DNA from: Rubripirellula reticaptiva
GTDB lineage: Bacteria > Planctomycetota > Planctomycetia > Pirellulales > Pirellulaceae
NCBI RefSeq assembly: GCF_007860175.1
Contig: NZ_SJPX01000004.1
Coordinates: 779,681-843,680 of the forward strand
Direction: 5' to 3'
DNA length: 64,000 nucleotides
Shown: piece after piece, positions 34,154-42,646 of the stretch
How positions within the stretch are numbered: the stretch's first letter is position 1
How the letters are laid out: each line of letters starts with the position of its first letter
Program-made: the position numbers and the translations under genes
Notes under the pieces: generated by a model
What the model saw: only the letters and a program-made list of their open reading frames with translations
The model's database searches: none
Told to the model about the DNA's origin: nothing

Positions 34154-35914
34154 CTAGCGTGCTGCCATCGCGTCAATGCTGCTGAGCATTTCAGGGTTCA
34201 CTTCCAGCATCGATAACATGTCGGGAGCAGCCGGTCGAATCGGGTTACCCGGTCCTCGCAGTGATCTCAGAAACGTCAGCACCAATTCCTGGTCAGCTTT
34301 CGAGAGTGTTCGGTACTGAGTCGCTGACTGGGCCGACTCTCCACCGTGCCAGCGAATGGCTGCATCGAGTGTTTCGGCGCGGCCGTCGTGCAGATAAGGT
34401 GCCGTGTCGGCGACACCCCACAGCGGCGGTGTTCGCCATTCTCGCTGAAGAACGTCCCAGTAAAGTGTGCCGCCTTCGGTGACCGAATCCGGCAACGATC
34501 CGCGAGGAAATTTCGGTGTTTCAAGCGACTCGAACGGGTAGGGTGATGGTGAACCGCCGCCACCGTAGTACCCCGACGCAGACGCGGCTGCGAGTGTGCG
34601 GCGAGCTTGGTTCGGGGGCGATGCTTGGATGGTTGGTGACGGGCTAAACGTCGGTAGACGCATCACGGGTGCCGAGGCTCGGCTAGCGCTAAATCGACCG
34701 AAAACGCCCACCGACGCAGGCGACGGCGCTTGCAGCCACGCTCCCATGTCGTGCAGCAGTAGGTCGCTGTAAACGCCTGACGCGGGCATCATATTTTGAA
34801 TGTGGCAATCGCTACAGCCGATTTGCGAGAACAGTTTTGCGCCCGCGGAAGCTTCGGGTGATCGATGCGGAACGGGCGGCGGTGGTAACGATTCCACATA
34901 CCGAACCAACGACACAAGTTGGTTGCGGGTCAGGTCCATTCCGTGGCTCTGGTAGGTCGGGTCGGCAACGTCCTCGGGTTGGTTGGTGCCAGGAACTTGT
35001 AGGCCAAGTTCACCTGCGCACGCACCCTGAACGAAGTCGGCAAGCGATGGTGTTTGTCCTCGCCAGCCGAATTTTCCGGCGCCGAGACGACCGCTAATTC
35101 GGCCATTGGTTCGGCGAAACTGAGCTCGCATGACACCCTCCAATTTCGTCTGGCTGATTTGGTCAATCAGCGACAATCCGTGTAGCGCCGGTGAATTTCG
35201 CTGGCTCAGGTAGAAATCAATATTGTCATAACGACCAGCGACGACGGGTTGGTTTCCGATGGCATCGGACGTTCGGGATTCGCTGGAAAACCAGGTAGGA
35301 TCGAGTCCGCCAGGTATGTGTTTTTCGATTCTCTGGCGAATGGAGTCGTAACCGGGCCGTGCGGATTGTTCGTGAACGACGACGTCCATTGCTAGTTGGC
35401 CGCTGGCCGCGATGACCGGTGGAAACAAGTGCTTCAGTCTTGATTCGACTTGGTCGGTCAATTGTTTCCGCTCGTCGTTGTCGAGGCTCCCTACGAATCG
35501 ATTGCCGGCGAGCTGGTCGATGAATCGGTTGCGCGGATCCAGTGTCAGCAACGTCACGTTTCGGTCGACGCCGGACGCACCGCCGTTTTGATGACAACTT
35601 TCGCATGACGTCGCGTTGAACATTGGGCCTAGCCCGTCACCTGAACTTGCCCACCGCATGGCTGCAAATTGCGCATCTGGTAAGTTGCCTTGCTCGATCG
35701 GAGCGGCGCTTTCGTGCGTCCATTCGCGTTGGAAAATCTCGCGACCCTGGTTGATCTGGGGTTCTGTTCCAAGCGGTTCGGCGGCGCTGGCTTGTCCGCC
35801 GGTTTGCGCTGTGATCGTGGCAAAGCCAGCAAGCCACGTGGCTAGGCCCATCGCGGCTTGTCGGCATTTTGCCCGACAAGCCGTTGACTGCCAAAGAGTT
35901 TGCGAATGTCGCAT
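34154..35914 (-). CDS. Di-haem DUF1111 protein (thiol oxidoreductase-like)
   Basis: The 586-residue protein has a long N-terminal region with a signal segment (about 20-45, ending ASAAEP). Two c-type haem sites are visible: CESCH (about residues 103-107) and CSDCH (about 367-371), with the second inside SQIGCSDCHIQNMMP. The C-terminal TPPLWGVADTAPYLHDGRAETLDAAIRWHGGE is the strongest family mark, shared with DUF1111 and the MauG/di-haem peroxidase group. It would transfer electrons in the periplasm. The central Ser/Pro-rich segment (about 400-450) is an odd insertion. The substrate is unknown. Confidence 0.88.
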   Translation of the reverse strand: MRHSQTLWQSTACRAKCRQAAMGLATWLAGFATITAQTGGQASAAEPLGTEPQINQGREIFQREWTHESAAPIEQGNLPDAQFAAMRWASSGDGLGPMFNATSCESCHQNGGASGVDRNVTLLTLDPRNRFIDQLAGNRFVGSLDNDERKQLTDQVESRLKHLFPPVIAASGQLAMDVVVHEQSARPGYDSIRQRIEKHIPGGLDPTWFSSESRTSDAIGNQPVVAGRYDNIDFYLSQRNSPALHGLSLIDQISQTKLEGVMRAQFRRTNGRISGRLGAGKFGWRGQTPSLADFVQGACAGELGLQVPGTNQPEDVADPTYQSHGMDLTRNQLVSLVRYVESLPPPPVPHRSPEASAGAKLFSQIGCSDCHIQNMMPASGVYSDLLLHDMGAWLQAPSPASVGVFGRFSASRASAPVMRLPTFSPSPTIQASPPNQARRTLAAASASGYYGGGGSPSPYPFESLETPKFPRGSLPDSVTEGGTLYWDVLQREWRTPPLWGVADTAPYLHDGRAETLDAAIRWHGGESAQSATQYRTLSKADQELVLTFLRSLRGPGNPIRPAAPDMLSMLEVNPEMLSSIDAMAAR

Positions 35915-36043
35915 TGAACTGGTCCTCTGAACGGGTGATGAGAAAGGACTCTGGTGAACCTGTTATGGCGGGTTGCGTCGCGCAGTGCAAACTTTTTTAC
36001 CTTGCGATGGGTGATTGCTAGGCGTATACCCGAAGGAAGAGTC

Positions 36044-36379
36044 TTGAACATCACCTCCGATTTGCCCCAGTTTGCGCAGTTGCTCATGTCGCGTTTCTTT
36101 TTTGGAATGATTGTTGGCGCGTCGATGCTTTATGTCGCGATGCACTTTCACGTGGTTCGTGGCAAGCAAGGTGTCTTCTTGGTTTCCAAAATCAGCAACA
36201 ATTTGTCCGACGTCTACGTCGATACTCGCGAGTTTTCGCTTTCGGATTGGCAGCAACACAAGCCGCTAGCTGCGGCGATTATGAAAAGCAATCAGACTCA
36301 GCTGCTAGAAGACTCGTCGCTGACCAGTTTTCGCTCTTCGGTTTCCGGACTGGTCGACGGTCTGTTTGGCGATCGCTAA
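36044..36379 (+). CDS. Small membrane-anchored protein, unknown function
   Basis: The frame is open from 35954 to 36379. The best start is TTG 36044, with AAGGA six bases upstream, giving 111 residues. ATG 36086 (97 residues) has no binding site. One membrane segment (SRFFFGMIVGASMLYVAMHFHVV) precedes a small soluble domain with RGKQGVFLVSKISNNLSDVYVDTREF. This resembles an N-terminally anchored envelope protein. It diverges from the DUF1111 gene. I do not recognise a family. Confidence 0.6.
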   Translation: MNITSDLPQFAQLLMSRFFFGMIVGASMLYVAMHFHVVRGKQGVFLVSKISNNLSDVYVDTREFSLSDWQQHKPLAAAIMKSNQTQLLEDSSLTSFRSSVSGLVDGLFGDR

Positions 36380-36415
36380 ACCATGCCCGCGGGGCCTCCC
36401 ACACGGTTCGTCTTG

Positions 36416-36459
36416 CGCGATTGGAATCTTCGTTGCAATCTGTCCATTTTCCAATCGCG
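36416..36459. repeat. 11-bp perfect inverted repeat downstream of a small membrane gene
   Basis: CGCGATTGGAA (36416-36426) and TTCCAATCGCG (36449-36459) are perfect reverse complements with a 22-base spacer. No T-run follows, so it is not a classical terminator. It may be a protein-binding site or a hairpin protecting the 3' end. Confidence 0.6.
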
Positions 36460-36572
36460 TCTAGATTCCCGCGGCAGAGGTCGATTCTGTTCTTAGACCG
36501 CGATCTCGCCTCCTCTTAAATTCCCCCCCATGATCGCGTCGTCCCCATGGCAATTGAAGGACTTGATGAATC

Positions 36573-36866
36573 ATGTCGATGTATCGCAATCGTTATTTTT
36601 TGGCTGGTATCTTGTTGATCCTCTTGGGGATCCAATTTCGCATGGTTGATTCGTTTCTGTTGAATGAATCGACGACGCGAGCGCTCGCCCGAGTCACCAA
36701 GAGCACGCCCGTCGCCGACAATTCGACGATGTCATCGTTCTTGATGCAGGTGCATCCCAAACCGATGAAGCGAGTGACGCCGCCACGATGGCTTGGTTTG
36801 GCAATGATCGCGGTGGGCGTTGTTTGCAGCTCTCACGCGCTCGCCATCCCACGAAGCCATTCGTGA
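36573..36866 (+). CDS. Small membrane protein, unknown function
   Basis: This 97-residue protein has an N-terminal hydrophobic segment (RYFLAGILLILLGIQFRMV) and a C-terminal one (PRWLGLAMIAVGVVCSSHALAIP), with a polar stretch between them that carries STPVADNSTMSSFLMQVHPKP. The layout suggests two membrane spans with the loop outside. AAGGA lies about 10 bases before the ATG. No family is recognised. Confidence 0.6.
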   Translation: MSMYRNRYFLAGILLILLGIQFRMVDSFLLNESTTRALARVTKSTPVADNSTMSSFLMQVHPKPMKRVTPPRWLGLAMIAVGVVCSSHALAIPRSHS

Positions 36867-37040
36867 TCTTTTGGCTCAGTAAATCTGAGTCAGTGCAGTC
36901 GCCGCGAAGGAACGCGAACAGGCGAACAGGGTCTGCCGGCATGACCGGCAGGCATCTCGTTTACGTGGCCCCATCCTTCGAAATGCGTTCGATTATTTAT
37001 GTTTTTGTTACCTGTGATTCTGTGGTGGGCAAAAGAACCG

Positions 37041-37709
37041 ATGCGATTTGCAATAGGCCGAACTCGTCGCGCGGTGTGCAGCGCTATCATGTTTGCCATC
37101 GCAATCACGTCTTCGCACTGGGCAACTCATGCGTGTGCCGCCGACGATCGAATCGGACGCAGCGATGAAGCCGAGCGACATAGTCCAACGCCGGTCGGCG
37201 CGAACGCTCCGGTGGTACTGCTGCGTGAAGGAACGATGGTGCCACCGACAAAGGGCAAGGTCGTAATGCTCGGTCGCCGCTGGGTATTCATCATCAATTC
37301 GCCACATACGGCTGCTGAAGACGATGGTCTGGCCATATTGGGACGCCGTCGTTCGTCTTTGTTTGCTCGTTCGTCATCGACAAGTTCTCAATCGAGCGCG
37401 GCTCGGAAGGTGGCTCAGTCGGCCGAAATCAGGCCGCGCCGAATGATGAGCGAAGTATCGTTCGCCCCACTGCGAGAACCCGCAAAGTCGGCTGCTTTGC
37501 CCGAATCCGAATCGACTTTGGTTTCGCAAGTTGCCGCTCGCTCGCCGACTCAGTTCACGCTATCGGAAAACCTCAGTCTGCAGCGCATCGTTGAATCGCT
37601 TCGTGACGATTCTTCCGATGATCAGTGGATACTGTCGGGAGAAATAAGCGAATTTCTCGGCGAAAATCGGCTGACCATTCGAACAGCCCAGCGCTCAAAC
37701 GGTGACTGA
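37041..37709 (+). CDS. Exported protein, unknown function
   Basis: From ATG 37041 the product has 222 residues; the frame also opens at ATG 36999, which adds MFLLPVILWWAKEP. A signal peptide (MRFAIGRTRRAVCSAIMFAIAITSSHWATHACAAD) is followed by the beta-rich APVVLLREGTMVPPTKGKVVMLGRRWVFI, a Ser/Arg-rich linker and the C-terminal NLSLQRIVESLRDDSSDDQWILSGEISEFLGENRLTI. The last block looks like a small strand-rich domain. I do not recognise a family. No other gene is closely coupled. Confidence 0.6.
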   Translation: MRFAIGRTRRAVCSAIMFAIAITSSHWATHACAADDRIGRSDEAERHSPTPVGANAPVVLLREGTMVPPTKGKVVMLGRRWVFIINSPHTAAEDDGLAILGRRRSSLFARSSSTSSQSSAARKVAQSAEIRPRRMMSEVSFAPLREPAKSAALPESESTLVSQVAARSPTQFTLSENLSLQRIVESLRDDSSDDQWILSGEISEFLGENRLTIRTAQRSNGD

Positions 37710-37898
37710 GACGGTTGAGCCGCCGGCGTCATCTTCTAAAGCGAAGATCGTGCTCCTTAAACCAGCCACGCGGTTGATGATGGGGGGTGAGCGATCGTTC
37801 GCCCCCAGGAAAGTGTTGTTTGCGGATACTGCGATGCAACGCTAGGATAGCTCTAGACCATCAATGAACCGATTTTGTCCAGTCAAAGAAGGTTGTGC

Positions 37899-38267
37899 AT
37901 GAGCGACAGCGAAATGATTTGTGTAAGCATGCAAGGGGCAGAAACAACCGTCTCTTTCTCACCCGATCATATCAATCGTACCGAGACCGCGCAAAAAATT
38001 TCGTGGGACTTGTGTGAGTTGATCGAAGACACTCAGTCCGGCGAAACGCCGCTCGATCACATTGTGTTGGACTTTCGCGGGATCGACCGCATCGGATCGG
38101 CCGGATTGAACGGCCTGATCGGAATCAAGAGCAAGGCCCGCAGCCATGGCGTGCGCGTGGTGCTAAGTAACGTGCAAGAGTCGGTTCGCGACGTTTTCGC
38201 GTTGACTCGGCTCGAACGAATGTTCGAGTTTCGTACCGTTGACGGACGCGGCGTCACGTTCGGCTAA
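37899..38267 (+). CDS. STAS-domain protein (anti-sigma factor antagonist-like)
   Basis: From ATG 37899, with AAGG upstream, the product has 122 residues (TTG 37875 is an alternative). The STAS core is VVLDFRGIDRIGSAGLNGLIGIKSKARSHG-like, with S67 in IGSAGL at the position phosphorylated in SpoIIAA/RsbV, and LSNVQESVRDVFALTRLERMFEF as the end. Such proteins release sigma factors or regulate phosphatases through partner kinases. No kinase or sigma gene is nearby, so the partner is unknown. Confidence 0.88.
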   Translation: MSDSEMICVSMQGAETTVSFSPDHINRTETAQKISWDLCELIEDTQSGETPLDHIVLDFRGIDRIGSAGLNGLIGIKSKARSHGVRVVLSNVQESVRDVFALTRLERMFEFRTVDGRGVTFG

Positions 38268-38284
38268 ATCTTTTGTAGCAACTT

Positions 38285-39655
38285 CTACTTGCTGGGCGTT
38301 ACGGTGATCGTGTGAGTGACGGGCACCATTGCGTCTCGGATCGCTTTTGCCAGCGGAGTTCTGATGGCTTCCGTGCGCGTTGCTGCGGCTTCGATGTCGC
38401 GTTTTCCTTCGGCGCCGTGAAAGACTTTCTTGATCTGTTCAGTTTCGTAGGTTTGTTTCGCTGCGACTGCTTCGTCAACCTTTGCGAATGGTCTCGAGAA
38501 CGGATTGCTCGGGAAAGCCTTTGGCAGATTGACACCCGCAGCCAATTCTACGCTCGAAAACCGTTGGATTTGCTCGCCCCACTGAACGTCCGCAAACTCG
38601 GATTCTAAGCCTGTGACGGTCAGCGTGAATTGGTTTAGTTCCTCGAAGAATGGAACCAGCATCATGCCCGAACGGATCATGTTTTCGTCATCGAGTGATC
38701 CTTCGGCGACCATCGGGTAGCGGTTGCTGGTGATGACGATTGTGCCAGCGCTAGTCAGTTTTGCGGTGTGTCCGTCCGATGCCGAGACGGAATCGTCGTT
38801 CATGTCGATTGTGAATTGGCCGATCTTTCCATCGATTCCCATCGCGCGTAGGTACGCGTATGCCATGATCACGTGGCCTGCCCAACCGGGGTGAATCCCA
38901 TCGGCACCCGCGACTTCGTAGGGATTGTCAGGCTGGCCATATTGCTTGCCCGCCAAGACTTGTGCTTTGAACATTGGCCAAAACACGTCGGCGAAACGAA
39001 CGTCTTCGCTGTTTGCAATTTCGATGCAGATGTCTCTGAGCGTGCAAAGGTTCAAGTTGTGTTCTTCGAGTGTTCCGTTTTTTGCGTTCACCCACTTTGC
39101 GATTTTCCCGGAACAGCCGGGTGATCCGACGACGACGTCCACGTCGGACGCTTTCAGTTTGCGAACGATGGCGGTGTAGTGGTCTCGGTACCAGCGTCCG
39201 TTTACCCAATCGAACGGTCGGTACCGAGCGTCGTTCATGCCATAAGACAGCGTGGCGACAGTCGGCGAGAATCGAAGCACGTCTTGTTCAAGTCGGCGAA
39301 GCATGCCGTCGGTTTTTTCGCCACTCCATCCGAACTGACGCGTTTCGATTTCGAGCTGCGGATAGCAAACCGTCAGATAGGTTTCGATCATTCGCGAGTA
39401 ACGTTTTTGTTCGGTGATCGAGTCGCCCAGGATCGCCAATCGGTCACCCTTGCTAAGCAGCATTGGCCCCGGCGCGGGTGCCTTCATCGGATTGAACTCG
39501 TCGAACGCTTCGTCATCGGGCTTGGATTCGTATTCATAAGGGCCGAATACGATTGTCGGCGATATGTCTTGGGCAATTGGCGTCGCTGTGTCTTGAGCAA
39601 CGCAAAGCAACGGGAACAAGCACAGGGACAACGCTATGTTTAAACGCATCATCAA
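38285..39655 (-). CDS. Secreted SGNH/GDSL hydrolase
   Basis: The product has 456 residues. A signal peptide (1-20, LSLCLFPLLCVAQ) is followed by a GDSL-type hydrolase: block I LAILGDSITEQ with the serine nucleophile, block II around FGWSGEKTDGMLRR, block III as YGMNDAR and block V as ADGIHPGWAGH with the catalytic Asp/His. The last 160 residues (from SASDGHTAKL) are a beta-rich region and a helical tail. The family cleaves esters of lipids or acetylated sugars; planctomycetes carry many related genes. The stop lies 17 bases from the STAS gene, convergent. Confidence 0.88.
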   Translation of the reverse strand: MMMRLNIALSLCLFPLLCVAQDTATPIAQDISPTIVFGPYEYESKPDDEAFDEFNPMKAPAPGPMLLSKGDRLAILGDSITEQKRYSRMIETYLTVCYPQLEIETRQFGWSGEKTDGMLRRLEQDVLRFSPTVATLSYGMNDARYRPFDWVNGRWYRDHYTAIVRKLKASDVDVVVGSPGCSGKIAKWVNAKNGTLEEHNLNLCTLRDICIEIANSEDVRFADVFWPMFKAQVLAGKQYGQPDNPYEVAGADGIHPGWAGHVIMAYAYLRAMGIDGKIGQFTIDMNDDSVSASDGHTAKLTSAGTIVITSNRYPMVAEGSLDDENMIRSGMMLVPFFEELNQFTLTVTGLESEFADVQWGEQIQRFSSVELAAGVNLPKAFPSNPFSRPFAKVDEAVAAKQTYETEQIKKVFHGAEGKRDIEAAATRTEAIRTPLAKAIRDAMVPVTHTITVTPSK

Positions 39656-39704
39656 ACCAAACGGTTAAGGGGAAATTTCAAGGATGTAGGTCATCTCGAT
39701 TTAG

Positions 39705-41192
39705 TTATGGTTTGTTACCGTCGGCAGAGGCTTGCGTTATTGGCTGCATCGCCCGCAACATTCCTTCGGCCTTGGACCATGTTTCGTACTCTTCGGTTTC
39801 GGGCACACTTCGCGCTGTGATTCCGCCCCCGACGGGGATTTGCCAGTATCCATGCGAGGCTGTGATGGTGCGGATCAAGATGTTGAAATCCGCTTGCCCG
39901 CCGGCGCCGATGTATCCCACCGAACCACAGTAAGCGCCACGCGGGTGCTTTTCCAGTTCGGCAATCGTTCGCATTGCTTCAATTTTGGGTGCACCGGTGA
40001 CGCTGCCGCCGGGGAAGCAAGCTTTCAGCAAGTCCACGATGCTAAGTTCGGGCCGCAATTGGCCTTCGACGACCGAGACTAAGTGCTGGACATATTGATA
40101 CCGTTCGACTTGGCAAAGCTGGCTGACGATGATCGAATCGTCCTCGCAGACTCGCGATAAATCGTTGCGCATCAGGTCCACGATCATCACATTTTCTGCG
40201 CGATCCTTTTCGCTGGCGAGCAGTTTTTGCGCCAGTTTTAGGTTGACGTCGTCATGGTTGGTTCGCCGCACTGTACCCTTGATTGGCCGTGTCTGAACTC
40301 GTCGGCCACGAACTTTCAAGAAGCCTTCGGGCGAACTGCTTAGCACTTGGAATTCGCCGCCGTCGTAGTACGCCCCAAGCGGTGCCGGGTTCGCATCTCG
40401 CAGTCGTTGATAGAGTTCCGGGGACCGGCGATCTGCTCGGCGAATCAATCGCTGAGCCAGATTGACTTGGAAGGAATCGCCGTCGCAAATCCGGCGCACT
40501 ACGTCAGCCACCGCATCGCAAAACTCTTGCCGAGTAAAGTTGCTAGTGACGCCTTCGCGATCGGTGTCGCGTTGGTCGGCAAGCTTGGCCGCAGCGGTCG
40601 CTTCGTGAGCCGGCGCCGCAGACAGATTCGCTGTTCGTTGCTTGCTAGCCGGCGCGTTCAAAATTGCCTTGACTTGCTCAATCCGCTTTTGGGCAATCGA
40701 GACGCGTTGCTTGGGATCCGTTGCCGGCATTCCTTGAGCAACAATCCAAGCCTTGCCGGTGAGATGGTCAAACGCAATCGTCCAGTCGTACAGTCCGACC
40801 GACATTGCCGGCATCGGCAGATCGTTTTTTGCGGCGAGTCCAACTGGTTCTAACCAGGCTGCCGATTCGTAGCCGATCAGTCCAGCAATTCCACCTTGGA
40901 AGGGTGGTAAATCTGGGTTCAATTCAGTCGGCAGCCCTTCGCACCACGATTGGAGCGTCGGCCAAGGATCGGCGTCGCCGTCCGATGCAACAAGTTGTTC
41001 GATCGGGTCGGACATCAAGAACGAATATCGTCCCAGCGGAATGCCATCGCCGTCGGTGGGTCCCGGAGAGGCCGAATCGAGCCACAGGCATCCAGGCCGG
41101 CTCGACAGTCGTTCGAACGCCTCAAGTAGCGAAAATTCGGGCGTTAGGAGCTCGGCAATCGGCAGCAGGGTCGCAGTGTCCAAGGTGCTCAC
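39705..41192 (-). CDS. pabB: Aminodeoxychorismate synthase component I
   Basis: The 495-residue protein has the chorismate-binding domain with PIKGT (about residues 301-305), VMIVDLMRNDLSRVCEDDSI, FPGGSVTGAPKIEAM, and YCGSVGYIGAGG near the end. The lysine in PIKGT marks PabB; anthranilate synthase TrpE usually has PIAGT. It would make aminodeoxychorismate for folate, using ammonia from a PabA subunit that is not seen nearby. The start overlaps the upstream TatD-like gene by four bases, so the two are translationally coupled. Confidence 0.92.
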   Translation of the reverse strand: MSTLDTATLLPIAELLTPEFSLLEAFERLSSRPGCLWLDSASPGPTDGDGIPLGRYSFLMSDPIEQLVASDGDADPWPTLQSWCEGLPTELNPDLPPFQGGIAGLIGYESAAWLEPVGLAAKNDLPMPAMSVGLYDWTIAFDHLTGKAWIVAQGMPATDPKQRVSIAQKRIEQVKAILNAPASKQRTANLSAAPAHEATAAAKLADQRDTDREGVTSNFTRQEFCDAVADVVRRICDGDSFQVNLAQRLIRRADRRSPELYQRLRDANPAPLGAYYDGGEFQVLSSSPEGFLKVRGRRVQTRPIKGTVRRTNHDDVNLKLAQKLLASEKDRAENVMIVDLMRNDLSRVCEDDSIIVSQLCQVERYQYVQHLVSVVEGQLRPELSIVDLLKACFPGGSVTGAPKIEAMRTIAELEKHPRGAYCGSVGYIGAGGQADFNILIRTITASHGYWQIPVGGGITARSVPETEEYETWSKAEGMLRAMQPITQASADGNKP

Positions 41193-42025
41193 GAAGCCGA
41201 ACGGTCTTCGCCGGAATCGCGTGGCGTGAATCGAAAATTATCGCTCTGCGAAAAGAACTCGATTGGGTTGCCGTAAACGACTTTTCGGATCAATGACTCG
41301 CTGTGTCCACGGCGACGCATCTCAAAAATCAAGTCCGGGACGGCGGTGGGTTTGCTCGGTCCCCAGTCGCCGGCCGAGTTGGCCAGCAATCGTTCGCCCG
41401 CATATCGTTCGATCATATCGGCCGACCGCTCGGGCGTGCATTTGGTGACCGGATACAGCGTCATGCCGGCCCAGAATCCACGGTCGAGTACTTCGCCGAT
41501 GGTGTGTTCTTCGACATGGTCGACCAACACCCGCGATGGATCGATCCGCGAATCATCGCACAGCATGTCCAGGATCATACGCGTGCCCTGGTACTTGTCT
41601 TCCAGGTGCGGCGTGTGGATCAGGATCAGTTGGTTGTGCTTGACAGCCAAATCAAGGTGTTCCAGAAAGATCGTCGCTTCGTTTTTCGTGTTCTTGTTCA
41701 GCCCGATTTCGCCGATCCCAAGCACGTTGGGCTTGTCCAGGAACTCTGGGATCATGGCGATCACTTCGCGCGACAGCGAAACGTTCTCGGCCTCTTTCGC
41801 GTTGATACACAGCCACGTGAAGTGCTGGATACCGTACTGAGCGGCTCGTTTGGGTTCGACGTCGGTCAATTGGTGAAAGTAATCGCGAAAACCGTCAACG
41901 CTTCCGCGGTCGAAGCCTGCCCAAAACGCAGGTTCGCTCATCGCCACGCATCCCATTCTCGCAAGCGTTGCATAGTCGTCGGTAATCCGAGAAACCATGT
42001 GGATGTGCGGATCGATGTAGTCCAT
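41189..42025 (-). CDS. TatD-like metal-dependent hydrolase
   Basis: The 278-residue protein is a TIM-barrel amidohydrolase: DPHIHM at residues 5-10 holds the first metal ligands, IGEIGLNKN carries the third, and LILIHTPH and VLVDHVEEHT fit the later histidines. The C-terminus has DWGPSKPTAVPDL. It resembles TatD hydrolases found in ebo-type clusters, but no other ebo genes are seen, so this is only similarity. It lies between a small protein and pabB in one transcript. Confidence 0.8.
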   Translation of the reverse strand: MDYIDPHIHMVSRITDDYATLARMGCVAMSEPAFWAGFDRGSVDGFRDYFHQLTDVEPKRAAQYGIQHFTWLCINAKEAENVSLSREVIAMIPEFLDKPNVLGIGEIGLNKNTKNEATIFLEHLDLAVKHNQLILIHTPHLEDKYQGTRMILDMLCDDSRIDPSRVLVDHVEEHTIGEVLDRGFWAGMTLYPVTKCTPERSADMIERYAGERLLANSAGDWGPSKPTAVPDLIFEMRRRGHSESLIRKVVYGNPIEFFSQSDNFRFTPRDSGEDRSAS

Positions 42026-42081
42026 GAAATTGCCAGAAAGGAAAGGTGGGAGCAGGATCGGTGTGCAGATTCAACAGCAGC

Positions 42082-42351
42082 TTACAACTGCATCGTTTTT
42101 CGCCAATCGACTTGGTAGGGTCGTGAAAACAGCTGTTGTAGTTGTTCGGCGCGGCGCGGGCTGTCGCTTCCGCAGATTTCGATTGCTGCGTTGACTTGAG
42201 CTCGGCGGTCGAACTGAGCCGATGATAGGTCGCTGGTCTGTTCGGCGGCTCGATCGATTCGGTCAAGCGTTGCAGCGACTTCAAGCAGTTTCGCTCGGAC
42301 GTCCAAGAACGACTCTTCCAAAATTTGGTCAGCGGTGCGGGGCATAGTCAC
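42082..42351 (-). CDS. Small conserved-looking protein, unknown function
   Basis: The 89-residue protein starts MTMPRTADQILEESFLDVRAKLLEVAATLDRIDRA and is largely helical, with no signal peptide. It is 56 bases ahead of the TatD-like gene on the same strand and probably co-transcribed with it and pabB. The regular helical pattern and its place at the head of the run support a real gene, but I cannot give a function. Confidence 0.6.
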   Translation of the reverse strand: MTMPRTADQILEESFLDVRAKLLEVAATLDRIDRAAEQTSDLSSAQFDRRAQVNAAIEICGSDSPRRAEQLQQLFSRPYQVDWRKTMQL

Positions 42352-42646
42352 AGTCGAAGGGATCGTGAAAGCGGATTGTTCGGTCAGTGCCGGGTGATTC
42401 TGCTTCGATTATACCCCGATCTGACCGCCATTCGAAACGGTGCGATCCAGCGATGTTTGCGGCAACCGGTGTAGGGGTCATAACGGCTAGAGCGGTTTTT
42501 AGGACGGCGTCTACTGTTGCCGGTCATTTTCTTACCAGTCCCCGTCGGTGCGTGACGTTGTGTCACGTCATGGCAACCTAGTGTTCGGTGTCGTGAAACG
42601 GGTTGCCGTGGTCGACAGACATCGTTTTCCACGTATTGATTTCACC

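Noticed and set aside
41303..42118. A 271-residue plus-strand frame
   Set aside because: It is antisense to the TatD-like hydrolase gene, which has clear metal-binding motifs.
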